Positions 7,557-17,300 of a stretch of DNA of 64,000 nt are shown here, piece after piece. This DNA is from Caenimonas aquaedulcis (lineage in GTDB: Bacteria > Pseudomonadota > Gammaproteobacteria > Burkholderiales > Burkholderiaceae_C), in assembly GCF_015831345.1 (NCBI RefSeq), contig NZ_JADWYS010000001.1, forward strand, positions 4,430,618-4,494,617, read 5' to 3'. Under the pieces are notes generated by a model. That model was not told where the DNA came from, ran no database searches, and was given only the letters and a program-made list of their open reading frames with translations. The first letter of the stretch is position 1. Each line of letters begins with the position of its first letter. The position numbers and the translations under genes were made by a program.

Positions 7557-9182
7557 ATGCGCCGACCCGGGACCATTCCATGGCTGATCGCGCGACCTCT
7601 CGATCGGGTGGGGGCGCAGCAACTGGTCCTCCTCCTGTCGGCGACGGTGCTTCCCGCGGTCCTCTGGTGGGTCGCAGGGTCCGCGGCAGCGGCGTCGGGC
7701 AGCGCGCTCGCAGGCCTCCTGCTGTTCATCCGTCTCCAGCACACGCTGGCCGAGCGCCACGCCGCCGCCACGGCGCCGATCATCGCTGCGGTGCGGGATG
7801 CAGTCGTTTCGCTGTCCGCCGAGCTCGTGATCGTTGCGTTCAACCCGGCCGCCGAAAAGATGTTCGGGCATCCCGCCGAGAAGATCCTCGGGAAGTCGGT
7901 CGATATGCTCATCCCCGCGCGCCTGCGCGAGCGATACCGCCGGGACATGCAGGCCTTCATCGCCCATGGCCACGGCGGCCAGCCGGGGGACAAGCCGTGG
8001 ACGCTCTGCGCGACCAGGGCATCCGGGGATGAATTTCCCGCCGAGGTTTCTGTGCTGCGCCCCGACGCGGGGCGCGGCGGCGCATACCGCATCATCATCC
8101 GCGACGTCACCGACAGGCACGAGGCGCACCTGCACGGCAACCGGCTCGCCGCCATCGTCGAGTCGAGCAGCGATGCCATCGTGGGCCTCGATCGCGAAGG
8201 CCGGGTGACGCACTGGAACGGCGGGGCAGAGCGGATGACGGGCTATGCGGCCGCGGAAATGCTGGGCCGCTCGTTCCTCGCGCTGGTCCCGCCCGGAAGC
8301 GAACCGGACGACCTGGCCGCGCGCGTGCTGGCGGGCGAGCGCATCCTCGGCTACGAAACGCGCAGGGTCCGCAAGGACGGGCGCGTCATCGATGTGTCGC
8401 TGTCGGTCTCCCCTATCCACGACGAACATGGCCGGCTGGTCGGCGCGTCCACCGTCGCCCGAGACATCACCGCGCAGCGCACGGCCGAGCGTTCCAGGGC
8501 GGACGACGTGCTGAAGCTGCGGGAGTTGACGCGCCGCCTCATGCGGATCGAGGAAGAGCAGAAGCGTGCCCTGGGCCAGGAGTTGCATGACCAGGCCGGT
8601 GCGAATCTCGCCGCGCTGGCCTTGACCCTCCAGCTCGTGCGCCAGCAATTGCCGCAGGACACGCCGGCGGAGGTGGCGTCCCGGCTGGACTTCTGCGACG
8701 AACTGCTGCAGCGCACGACAGCCTCCGTGCGCGACGCGCTGGGCGGCCTGCGCCCGACGGCGCTCGACGAGCTGGGGCTGCTGGCCGCGCTGCGCCAGCA
8801 TGCGCGGGCCATGTCGGGCAGCGGGCTCATGGCCTTCAGCGTCGACGGCGAAGAGCCCCACCCGCGCCTGGACTCCGAATGCGAGATCGCGCTGTTTCGC
8901 ATCGCGCAGGAAGCGTTCAGCAACGCGCTGAAGCACTCGGGCGGGAGCCGCGCGCATGCGCACCTCTCGCAGGCGGATGGGGAGGTGCGCCTTCGCATCA
9001 CCGATGACGGCCGCGGCGTGTCCTCGGCAGGCCCCGCGCCCTCGGGCGGCAGGCTGGGCTTGACCACGATGCGCGAGCGCGCGGACGCCATCGGCGCGCA
9101 TCTCGATGTGTCCAAGGGCAAGGAAGGGGGCACCGTGGTCACGGTGCATCTCGTGCCCGCGCCCCGGGAGGTCGCGGCGTGA
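7557..9182 (+). CDS. PAS-PAS sensor histidine kinase, HisKA_3 (NarX/DegS) class
   Basis: This 541-residue protein has two hydrophobic segments (about 23-60), then two PAS domains (about 78-190 and 200-315; markers FNPAAEKMFG and HWNGGAERMTGY). A HisKA_3 dimerisation domain follows with the phosphorylated His344 in ELHDQAG, then an HATPase_c domain with NALKHSGG and DDGRGV. This class pairs with LuxR-type regulators, and the next gene is one. The stop of this gene overlaps the GTG start of that regulator by 4 bases, so the two are translationally coupled. The signal is unknown. Membrane anchoring with cytosolic PAS domains suggests redox or small-molecule sensing, which is an inference. Confidence 0.92.
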   Translation: MRRPGTIPWLIARPLDRVGAQQLVLLLSATVLPAVLWWVAGSAAAASGSALAGLLLFIRLQHTLAERHAAATAPIIAAVRDAVVSLSAELVIVAFNPAAEKMFGHPAEKILGKSVDMLIPARLRERYRRDMQAFIAHGHGGQPGDKPWTLCATRASGDEFPAEVSVLRPDAGRGGAYRIIIRDVTDRHEAHLHGNRLAAIVESSSDAIVGLDREGRVTHWNGGAERMTGYAAAEMLGRSFLALVPPGSEPDDLAARVLAGERILGYETRRVRKDGRVIDVSLSVSPIHDEHGRLVGASTVARDITAQRTAERSRADDVLKLRELTRRLMRIEEEQKRALGQELHDQAGANLAALALTLQLVRQQLPQDTPAEVASRLDFCDELLQRTTASVRDALGGLRPTALDELGLLAALRQHARAMSGSGLMAFSVDGEEPHPRLDSECEIALFRIAQEAFSNALKHSGGSRAHAHLSQADGEVRLRITDDGRGVSSAGPAPSGGRLGLTTMRERADAIGAHLDVSKGKEGGTVVTVHLVPAPREVAA

Positions 9183-9835
9183 GCGGCGCCAGCGCGGTCT
9201 CGATCGTGATCGTGGACGACCACGCGATCATGCGGGAAGGCCTTGCGCGCATCCTCGAGCAGCACGCGGACTTCCAGGTCGTCGGCTCGTGCGGCGACGG
9301 CAGGGAGAGCCTGGCGCTCATCGCCGCGTTGCAACCGCGCGTGGCGGTCCTGGACATCTCGATGCCCCACCTCAACGGCATCGAGGTCGCGCGGCAGGTG
9401 AAGGAGCGCTCGCCGCAGACCGCCGTCGTGATCCTCTCCATGCACGCCTCGGCCGAGCACGTCTTCCAGGCGCTGGAGGCGGGCGCCCGCGGCTACCTGC
9501 AGAAGGAATCGGCCGCCCGCGAGATCGTCGAGGCGCTGCGCGCGGTGGCCGCCGGGCGCCGCTACCTGAGCCCCCGCATCGCGCAAGTGGTCGCAGAGCA
9601 CGACGGCGAACGCGGCGCGCCCTTGCCCTCGCTGCAGGCGCTCTCGCGGCGGGAGCGCGAGATCCTGCAGCTGGTCGCCGAAGGACACAGCAGCGCGGAG
9701 ATCGGGGCGATGCTCTTCCTGTCGCCCAAGACCATCGACAGCTACCGCAGCCGCCTCATGGCCAAGCTCAAGCTGGCGGACGTTCCGTCGCTGGTGCGCT
9801 TCGCCATCCGGCAGGGTGTGATTTCCCTCGATTGA
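9179..9835 (+). CDS. NarL/FixJ-type response regulator (receiver + LuxR HTH)
   Basis: This 218-residue protein has a receiver domain with the acidic pair DD13-14, phospho-acceptor Asp59 (VLDIS) and Lys in LQKES. A LuxR-type helix-turn-helix occupies about residues 150-215 (LSRREREILQLVAEG, then SPKTIDSYRSRLMAKL). It is the cognate transcription factor of the upstream kinase by overlap and class. Start is a GTG inside the kinase stop region. The target genes cannot be told from this window. Confidence 0.93.
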   Translation: MSGASAVSIVIVDDHAIMREGLARILEQHADFQVVGSCGDGRESLALIAALQPRVAVLDISMPHLNGIEVARQVKERSPQTAVVILSMHASAEHVFQALEAGARGYLQKESAAREIVEALRAVAAGRRYLSPRIAQVVAEHDGERGAPLPSLQALSRREREILQLVAEGHSSAEIGAMLFLSPKTIDSYRSRLMAKLKLADVPSLVRFAIRQGVISLD

Positions 9836-9889
9836 GCGAAACCGAGAACTCCCCGCAGACAGGCGCGCGCACGGCAGCTATCGTGGCCC

Positions 9890-10282
9890 ATGAACCTGCA
9901 TTTGTGCGACCGTGGCGGCATTCTCGTGATCGACGACCATCCCGCCGTGCTGCAGGCGACCGTCGAATTCCTGGCCTGCGTCTTCCCGCGCACGCCGGTT
10001 CGCGGAGAGCGTGGCGCGCTCGACGCGCTCGATGCGTGCATCGCCCGCATGCCCCAGGTGGTCGTGCTGGACATCATGCTGCGCGGCATGAATGGACTGG
10101 AGGCGGTGGGCCGCATCCGCGAGCTCGACGCCGGCGTGCAGGTCGTCATGCATTCCAGCTTCGACGAAGCGGAATTCCGCGACGCGGCCGCTCGCGCGGG
10201 CGCCACCGCATTCGTGTCCAAGCACCACCCGGCGGGATTGCTCCCTGAGATCTCTCGCCTGCTCGGCGTGGCCTGCCCATGA
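9890..10282 (+). CDS. Receiver-only response regulator
   Basis: This 130-residue single receiver domain has VIDDH at its N-terminus, the phospho-acceptor Asp61 (VVLDIML), a conserved Ser/Thr position (MHSS) and a C-terminal Lys (VSKHH). No output domain is present. The stop overlaps the ATG of the following kinase in an ATGA tetranucleotide, so the two are coupled. It probably acts as a phosphate sink, as a relay, or by protein binding. Confidence 0.85.
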   Translation: MNLHLCDRGGILVIDDHPAVLQATVEFLACVFPRTPVRGERGALDALDACIARMPQVVVLDIMLRGMNGLEAVGRIRELDAGVQVVMHSSFDEAEFRDAAARAGATAFVSKHHPAGLLPEISRLLGVACP

Positions 10283-11511
10283 GGCCGCCGCGCCGCAACG
10301 AGTACAGGATTCCCGGCAGACAGCGCGGCGCGGGGCCCGTAAGCTCAACCATGGATTCGATTCACCATCGCCCGGCTCATGCCTACGGGCACCGCCTGCA
10401 CTTCCTCGAAAGCGACGCGAAATACCGCCTTTTGTTCGAAAACGGCCTCGACGGCGTGCTGCTGACCAGCCCGACAGGCGCCATCCTCGCGGCCAACCCG
10501 GCGGCTTGCGCGCTGTTCCGCATGACCGAGCAGGAACTGCAGCGTCATGGGCGCGATGCCGTGGTGAACCGGGACGACCCGGAGCTGCATCGCCTGATCA
10601 GCCAGCGGCAGTCTTCGGGCAGTGCGCGGGGCGAGCTGGAAATGAAGCGCAGCGACGGCACGACCTTCGACGCGGAAATCGCTTCCGCCCAGTACGTCGA
10701 CGACACGGGCCACACGCTCACCAGCATCTTCGTTCGCGACATCACGGAGAAAAAGCGCGCGCGCCGGGCCATCCTGGCCGCCAACGCGCGGCTGGAGGAG
10801 CGCGTCAAGCGCCGCACGGCGGACCTGGAGATGCTCAACCAGGACCTCGAATCCTTCGCCTTGTCCGTCGCGCATGACCTGCGCGCGCCGCTCGGGGTCA
10901 TCAACGCGTTCAGCGAGCTGCTCGAGGAGCGCGAGGCCCAGGTGGTGAGCGAACGCGGCCTGCACCTCATCCAGCGCATTCGCGCGGCCGCGCGGCGCAT
11001 GAGCCGCATGACGGACGCGCTGCTGCATCTTGCGCGGCTGTCGCACGAGGGGTTGAAGAAGGAGACCGTGGACCTCGCCCCCGTGGCCCGGGAGATCATT
11101 GCGAACCTGCACGACCTCGCGCCCGGGCGCATCGTCGAAGTGACCGTGGACGCGCCCATGGAGGCCTTCGCGGACCTGGGCCTCGTCACGCAACTGATGG
11201 AGAACCTCCTGTCGAATGCGTGGAAGTTCACGTCCCGGCGCGAGCGCGCGATCATCGAGATCGGGCGGATCGACGCGCCCGGCACCCCGCGCACCTTCTT
11301 CGTGAAGGACAACGGCGTGGGCTTCGACATGGAGCATGCGTCGCGGCTCTTTCGCCTCTTCAACCGCCTGCATTCGCATGGCGATTACGAGGGAACGGGC
11401 GTCGGGCTGGCCACGGCGCACAAAATCGTCTCACGCCATGGCGGGACGATCCGCGCCGAAGCCGTGGACGGCGCGGGCGCGACCTTCTATTTCACGCTGG
11501 GCGCGGACTGA
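10279..11511 (+). CDS. PAS-domain sensor histidine kinase, soluble
   Basis: This 410-residue protein has no membrane segment. A PAS domain spans about residues 45-155 and a coiled linker (ARLEERVKRRTADLEMLNQDL) leads to a HisKA domain with His199 in AHDLRAP. An HATPase_c domain carries NLLSNAWKF and DNGVGFD. The linker and H-box style (DLESFALSVAHDLRAPL) resemble kinases of the bacteriophytochrome and cyanobacterial two-component group. The ATG at 10279 overlaps the preceding receiver gene. An internal ATG at 10351 would also fit the PAS start. The signal is unknown. Confidence 0.9.
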   Translation: MRPPRRNEYRIPGRQRGAGPVSSTMDSIHHRPAHAYGHRLHFLESDAKYRLLFENGLDGVLLTSPTGAILAANPAACALFRMTEQELQRHGRDAVVNRDDPELHRLISQRQSSGSARGELEMKRSDGTTFDAEIASAQYVDDTGHTLTSIFVRDITEKKRARRAILAANARLEERVKRRTADLEMLNQDLESFALSVAHDLRAPLGVINAFSELLEEREAQVVSERGLHLIQRIRAAARRMSRMTDALLHLARLSHEGLKKETVDLAPVAREIIANLHDLAPGRIVEVTVDAPMEAFADLGLVTQLMENLLSNAWKFTSRRERAIIEIGRIDAPGTPRTFFVKDNGVGFDMEHASRLFRLFNRLHSHGDYEGTGVGLATAHKIVSRHGGTIRAEAVDGAGATFYFTLGAD

Positions 11512-11535
11512 AGCGGGACTGAAGCGGGACTGAAG
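11505..11535 (+). repeat. 11-bp tandem repeat over the stop codon of the PAS kinase
   Basis: The unit ggactgaagcg is repeated about 2.8 times. Each copy holds a TGA (11509, 11520, 11531). Because the period is 11, these stops fall in three different frames, so any ribosome is stopped here. The array lies between convergent genes. Confidence 0.7.
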
Positions 11536-11548
11536 AGGGCCGGCGCCG

Positions 11549-11971
11549 TCAGCGCGACGGCACGGGCAGGATCGCGAGGCGCGTCCAGTACTCCACGAGT
11601 TGCCGCAGCGAGTTCACGAGCACTTCGAAATCGACCGGTTTGGCCATGAAGGTATTGCAGCCGAGCTCATAGCACCGGCGGACATCGGACGGGCTTTTCG
11701 AGGTGGTCAGCATGACGACCGGCACGCTCTTCATCTGGGGCCGCGCGAGGCGCTCCTTGAGGACGTCGAAGCCGCTCATCCCGGGCATATTGAGGTCCAG
11801 CAGGACGAGGTCCGCCGGGCTCGCGCCGGGCGCGCTCTCCTCGAAGTATTCGAGGCAGGCCCGCCCGCTCTCCACATGCTCGATGGTGATGGTCTTGAGC
11901 CCAGTGGCTTCCAGTGCGGTACAAGTCAGCAGGACCTGGTCTTCATCGTCCTCGACCAACAGGATCTTCAT
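11549..11971 (-). CDS. Rcp1-like single-domain response regulator
   Basis: This 140-residue receiver protein has EDD at residues 7-9, phospho-acceptor Asp59 (LVLLDLNMPGM), a Thr-Thr-Ser switch region (VVMLTTS) and a C-terminal Lys (FMAKPVDF). It closely fits the Rcp1/CheY-like regulators that pair with phytochrome-type kinases. It lies 19 bases downstream of the large membrane kinase in the same direction, so it is its likely partner. No DNA-binding domain is present. Confidence 0.87.
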   Translation of the reverse strand: MKILLVEDDEDQVLLTCTALEATGLKTITIEHVESGRACLEYFEESAPGASPADLVLLDLNMPGMSGFDVLKERLARPQMKSVPVVMLTTSKSPSDVRRCYELGCNTFMAKPVDFEVLVNSLRQLVEYWTRLAILPVPSR

Positions 11972-11990
11972 TTGTTACAGCGTTCCAGGC

Positions 11991-14126
11991 TCAGGCGGCG
12001 GGTAGCGAAAAGTGGAAGGTGCTGCCGGCGCCTTCTGTGGATTCGACCCAGATGGTTCCATTATGCCGTTCGACGATGCGGCGGCACAGCGCCAACCCTA
12101 TGCCTGAGCCTTCGAAGCGCGAAGTGCCGTGCAGCCTGTTGAACACTTCGAAGATCTTCGAGAAGTGCTCGGACGCGATGCCGATGCCGTTGTCCTTCAC
12201 GGCGAACACCCAGGAGCGCCCGTCCTGCGTCGCCGTCACGCTCACCTCCGGCGGGCGCTCCTCGCTGCGGTACTTGATCGCGTTGCCCAGGAGGTTCAGC
12301 ATCAGGTGAACCAGCTCGGACTTCCCTCCCATGACCACGGGCATCGGTCCCACGGTCACGCGCGCCTGCGCGCCCTCGATCGCCGCGTCCATCAGCTGGA
12401 GCGCGTCGTCCACCACCTCGCGGAAATCCATGGGCAGCATCGGCGGAAGCTCGGCGTCGAGGCGGGCGAAGACGAGCAGGTCGTCGGTCAATCGCTCGAG
12501 GCGCACCGCTGCCCTGGACGTCCGTGAGAGCAGGTCCCGTCCCTTGTCGTCGAGCACCGCGCTGTAGCCGCGCTCGAGGAGGCGAACGAATCCGTTGATG
12601 GAACGCAGCGGGGCTTTCAGGTCGTGCGACGCGACGTAGGCGAACTGCTTGAGGTCCTCGTTGCTCCGCACGAGTGCTGTCTCGTGCGCGACACGTTGGG
12701 AAATGTCGCGCACGATCACCGTGAGCAGGTAGCGGTCTGCCTGCCTGAGCCTGGAGATGGACGCCTCGATCGGGAATTCCTCGCCGGTCCTGCGCAGGCC
12801 GAAAGCGCGGCCGTCGGAGCCGACGGAGCGGCGGGCCGCGCCATCGAGGCCGAACGGGTGGCCGAGGCCCGGGTTCGATGCGCGCCATCGCGGGGGAATG
12901 ATGAGATCCACCGGGCGCCCGACGATCTCCTCGCGCTGCCAGCCGAACATCGCGACGGCGGCGGCGTTGAACAGCATCACCTTCTGTTCGTCGTCGATCG
13001 TGATGATCGCATCGAGCGCGGAATCGACGATGGCCGCCAGCTTCGCCTCGCCATCGGACACCGCGACGCCGGCACGCTGGAGCGCTTGCGACGCCTCGAC
13101 CAGCGCGGCGCCGAGCTCCTGCGCTTCCTCGAAGGCGAGCGGCGGCAGCTCGATGGGGCTGCCGCTTCCGATGCTTCTGGCGGGACCCGACAGGCTGGTG
13201 ATCGACCTCGAGATGCGGCGGCCGACCACGGCGGCAACGCCCATGCCGCTCAGCAGCAGCAACAGGCACACGCCCACTGCCAGTGCGACGGCACGGTTCA
13301 ACCGCGACTGGGACTCGGCGAGCGGGATGGCGATCACCGCCGTCCAGTCGGTGAGGGGCGACTTCACGAAGACCGTGGACACCGGCGTGCCGTCCAGGGT
13401 GTTGGACAGCAAGGATCCTTCGCTGCGGCCCTCCATCGCCGCCAACAGGTTGGCGCCCGCGCGCACCCCGAGGAAACTGTCGATGTTGCGCGTGCGTCCG
13501 ACGACCGTGCCCTTGCTGTCCAGGACGGTCGCGATCCACGTCGCGGGCAGCCGCTGCTGCACCAGCAGCGATGTCAGCACCTGCGGGGGAACGGAGCCGC
13601 TGAGAACATATTCCACCGGGCCCGGATTCGGCACGGGCACCGACACCGTCACCACGGGCTTGCCGGTGAGGCGCGCGATGAACAGGTCGGACACTTGCGG
13701 TGTGTTGGATTCGACCACGCGTCGTATCAGCGCCGGATTGCCGTGCGGCGGCAGGGGCTGTCCCGCGGGGGCGAGAAGGTTGACGAGCTGCTGGCCCTGC
13801 GCGCTCGCCACGCCGAGATTGGTCGACTGCATGGTCTTGATCGCGATCGCCGCCTGGGCGCGGAACGACTCGAAGTCGCGGGACTGCAGGTGGGGGGACG
13901 TGGCCAGTGCGCTGAGCGTGCTCTGGATGCTCACCAGTTCCCGGTCGACGGACGTGATGACGGCGCGGCTTCGCGCGAGAGTCTCGTCGACCTGCCGGGC
14001 CTTGCGCTCCTGCACGTCGAGGAAGATGAGCCATCCGGCGAGCACGACACCGGGAACCAGGCAGGCCAGCACGATCGCACTCAGCAGTTGGTCCAACCGG
14101 GGTTGCGTCCTTGCTGTTGTATTCAC
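11991..14126 (-). CDS. Membrane sensor kinase: periplasmic sensor, PAS, HisKA, HATPase
   Basis: This 711-residue protein has TM1 at about residues 14-34. A periplasmic sensor of roughly 240 residues resembles Cache-type domains (VVTVSVPVPNPGPVEYVLSG). TM2 lies at about 280-303, followed by a linker, a PAS domain (AIITIDDEQKVMLFNAAAVAMFGW), a HisKA domain (YVASHDLKAPLRSINGF) and an HATPase_c domain (NLLGNAIKY, DNGIGI, GSGIGLALCRRIV). Periplasmic Cache domains usually bind small organic ligands, but the ligand here is not visible. It is followed by a receiver-only regulator. It is divergent from the giant VCBS gene, with overlapping upstream regions. Confidence 0.9.
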   Translation of the reverse strand: MNTTARTQPRLDQLLSAIVLACLVPGVVLAGWLIFLDVQERKARQVDETLARSRAVITSVDRELVSIQSTLSALATSPHLQSRDFESFRAQAAIAIKTMQSTNLGVASAQGQQLVNLLAPAGQPLPPHGNPALIRRVVESNTPQVSDLFIARLTGKPVVTVSVPVPNPGPVEYVLSGSVPPQVLTSLLVQQRLPATWIATVLDSKGTVVGRTRNIDSFLGVRAGANLLAAMEGRSEGSLLSNTLDGTPVSTVFVKSPLTDWTAVIAIPLAESQSRLNRAVALAVGVCLLLLLSGMGVAAVVGRRISRSITSLSGPARSIGSGSPIELPPLAFEEAQELGAALVEASQALQRAGVAVSDGEAKLAAIVDSALDAIITIDDEQKVMLFNAAAVAMFGWQREEIVGRPVDLIIPPRWRASNPGLGHPFGLDGAARRSVGSDGRAFGLRRTGEEFPIEASISRLRQADRYLLTVIVRDISQRVAHETALVRSNEDLKQFAYVASHDLKAPLRSINGFVRLLERGYSAVLDDKGRDLLSRTSRAAVRLERLTDDLLVFARLDAELPPMLPMDFREVVDDALQLMDAAIEGAQARVTVGPMPVVMGGKSELVHLMLNLLGNAIKYRSEERPPEVSVTATQDGRSWVFAVKDNGIGIASEHFSKIFEVFNRLHGTSRFEGSGIGLALCRRIVERHNGTIWVESTEGAGSTFHFSLPAA

Positions 14127-14218
14127 ATCTCCCGATCAAGGCACGCGTAAGACGATGCGGCCGCCGGCGATCTTACTCAAACCCACTTGGCGATTGGGCT
14201 ATCGCCGGTAAGGAAAAT

Positions 14219-14291
14219 CCGGCACATGCCATCCCCGCCCTTGACCGGCTCGGCCGTTGTTCACAGAATCGCACGGTCCGGCATGTGCCGG
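14219..14291. promoter_or_regulatory. 12-bp inverted repeat pair upstream of the VCBS-repeat gene
   Basis: CCGGCACATGCC (14219-14230) and its exact reverse complement GGCATGTGCCGG (14280-14291) lie 49 bases apart in the divergent promoter region. The second arm also sits within a smaller hairpin (CCGGCA-TG-TGCCGG, 14278-14291), 23 bases before the ATG at 14315. Either a pair of operator sites or an RNA hairpin in the leader is possible. Confidence 0.4.
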
Positions 14292-14314
14292 GGACAACAA
14301 CTGAGGGAGTGGAG

Positions 14315-17300
14315 ATGACCAACGCGGTTCTGGGAATTCGCGGGCGCCTCGAAGTGGGCGACACGCTGACGGCGCAGGGGATGACGTCGGTGGGGCACAC
14401 CGCCGCCGAATGGGCATTGCAGTGGCAGGCGTGGAACGGCACGTCGTGGGTCAACGTCGGCGCCGTGGGCGCGACGAGCTACACGATCCTCGCGAGCCAG
14501 GTCGGCTGGCAGTTCCGCCTGACGGGCTCGCTGGACGGCCAGGCTTATTCGAGCATCGCCACAGCGGCCGTCACGCTCGACACCAAGAAGGACACCGCCC
14601 CGACCATCGCGCCGAGCGACCTCGGCCTTCTCTTCAACCCAGGCGAACACGTCACCTACGACGGCGTGCTTTCCACCGCGAATTTCGGCGATGCCGACAG
14701 GAGCAATTTCTCGGGCGGGACGCTTGTCATCCAGAACACCAACGCGCTGTCGCGCGGCGGCGACGGCCAGGACGTCCTGAGCTTCAACGGCCCCGGCGCC
14801 TTGAGCGTCAATGCCGCCACCGGCGACATCCTGAGCGGCACCACGGTGATCGGCCGGATCGATGCCGTGCAGAACGGCGCCGGCACGGACCTGAAGGTGC
14901 TGTTCAACGCGAACGCGACGCTCGCGATGATCAACACGCTGGTGGACAAGGTGCGGTTCTCCAACAACGACGACAGCCCGGAGCACTTCCGCATGCTCAC
15001 CGCCGTCCTCACCGACCCGACCGGCCGCTCGGCGCAATTCGCGCAGGGGATCGAGGTCACGGGCCTGCCCGACGCGCCGGTGTTCACGGGCGCCGCGGCC
15101 TTCACCGCCGCGGAGAACCAGACGGCCGTCGGCGCCGTGGGCGCGTTCGATCCCGACCGCGAAGCGGGCCAGCCGCAGGGCATCCAGTACAGCCTGGCCG
15201 CGGGACAGGGCGGCGCGGACAACGCGCTCTTCCAGGTCGATGCCGCGACCGGCACCTTGCGCTTCATCTCGCCGCCGGACTTCGAGAGCGGGGCCCACGC
15301 GCCGGCCTACCAGGTGCGCGTGCGCGCCACCGACAGCGAGGGCAGCGTGACGGACCGGGCCATCACCGTGAACGTGACCAACGTGAACGAGGCGCCGGTC
15401 TCGCACGACCTGCTGCTGTACACCGACGAGAACGGCGCGCCGGCCACGGCCGTCGTGGGCTCCTTCGACCCCGACGCGGGCGACACGCGCACGGTGACCT
15501 ACAACGCCGCCGGCCTCGTGGGCACGCTGTCCTTCGACGGCACGCGTTTCACCTACGACCCGGGCAACCAGTTCAACGAGCTGCCCGCGTATGCGAGTGC
15601 GACGCAGAATTTCACCTTCACCGTCACCGATGCGCAGGGTTTGAGCACGACGCAGAACGCTTCCGTCATCGTCTTCGGCACGAACGATCCGGCCACCATC
15701 AGCGGCCCGTCCACCGCGGTGCTGCGGGAGGATTCCGCCGCCTTCCCGGGCGCAAGCGGCGTGTTGACCGTGACCGACCCGGACACGGGCGAAGGCAAGC
15801 TCGTCCCGGCCATCGGCAGCGGCAGCGCAGGCGCGGGCACCTTCATCGCCAATGGCGCGAGCTGGAGTTACCAGGTCGACAACGCGCTGCTGCAGCACCT
15901 GGGCGCCGGGCAGTCCGTCGACGACGTGTTCACCGTTCGCAGCTACGACGGCACCGCGACCCAGCAATTGAAAGTCACCCTCACGGGCGTCAACGACGCG
16001 CCGCAATTCGGCCCGAGGATCAACGTCGGCGATCCGGTGGAGGCCGGCAACCTCGACGACGGCACCGTCGTTCCCGGCACGGCGGTGCTGACCGGTCGCG
16101 TCCTGGCGACGGATGCCGACGACGGCGACACGCTCACCTACTCGGGCTCGGCCAACGGCGTGTACGGGCAGTTCGCGATCGACAGCGGCAGCGGCCAGTG
16201 GACCTACACGCTCGACAACGCGCGCGCCGCCACCAACGCGCTGCGGGAAGGGCAGGGCGCGTTCGAGGGTTTCACGGTCACCGTGCGGGACGCGCAGGGC
16301 GCGACGTCCACCACCAGCGTGGGATGGACGATCCGCGGCACCAACGACGTTCCCGTCATCGGCTCGGGGAGCACGGCGAGCGGCGTCGTGGCGGAGCCGG
16401 GCCGCACGGGTGCGGCAAGCTTCGACCTCGCGGGCTCGTACGAGCAGGCGCACTTCGTCGCGCCGTCCGCCGACGGCAGCTTCTACCTGCTCGGGTCCTC
16501 CGCGCAGGGCGCCGCCCTGCTGCGGTTCAACGCCGACGGAAGCGCCGACACGGCGTATGCGGCCGGCGGGCAGGCGGCCATCGACGGCATGGTCTCGCCG
16601 CGCGGCCTCGCACTCGACGGCGCGGGGCGCGCGCTGGTCGCCGGCTACACGTCCGAGAACTACGGCCAGTCGCAGATCGACTGGGCGATCGAGCGGCGCA
16701 ACCCCGACGGCACGCCCGACGCGTCCTTCGGCGGCGGCGATGGCCGCGTGGTGCTCGACTTCGGCGGCTACGACTACCCCACGCAAGTGCTGGCAGCTGC
16801 CGATGGCGGCGTGCTCGTCGCGGGCCAGGGCGTGATCGTGCGGCTGCAGGGCGACGGCACGCTCGATCCTTCCTTCGGCACGGGCGGCATCCTCACGGTC
16901 GCGGGCGATCCCGTGCTGCCTCCGGATTTCGAGATGCGCCTGGACGCGCAAGGGCGCCTGCTGCTCTGGGGCGGAACGACCGGCGACGACGGCGCCGGCG
17001 CAATCGGGGTGTTCCGCCTGCTGGCGGACGGCAGCCTCGACACGGATTTCGGCACGCAGGGGCGCAGCCTCGTGGCCATTGGCGAGCGCGGCGTGCGCGA
17101 CTTCGACCTGCAGGTCGCCCCTGATGGCAGCATCGCCTTGGCGTGGTCCGAGTTCTCGCCGACCTTGTACGTCGATCCGGTGTCGCTCGCGCGCCTGGAC
17201 GCGCAGGGCGCACCCGTCGCCGGCTTCGGCGTCGACGGCATCGTGCACACATCGCTGAACGCGGGCGCGCTGTCGCTCGCTGTGGATGCGCAGGGCGCGG

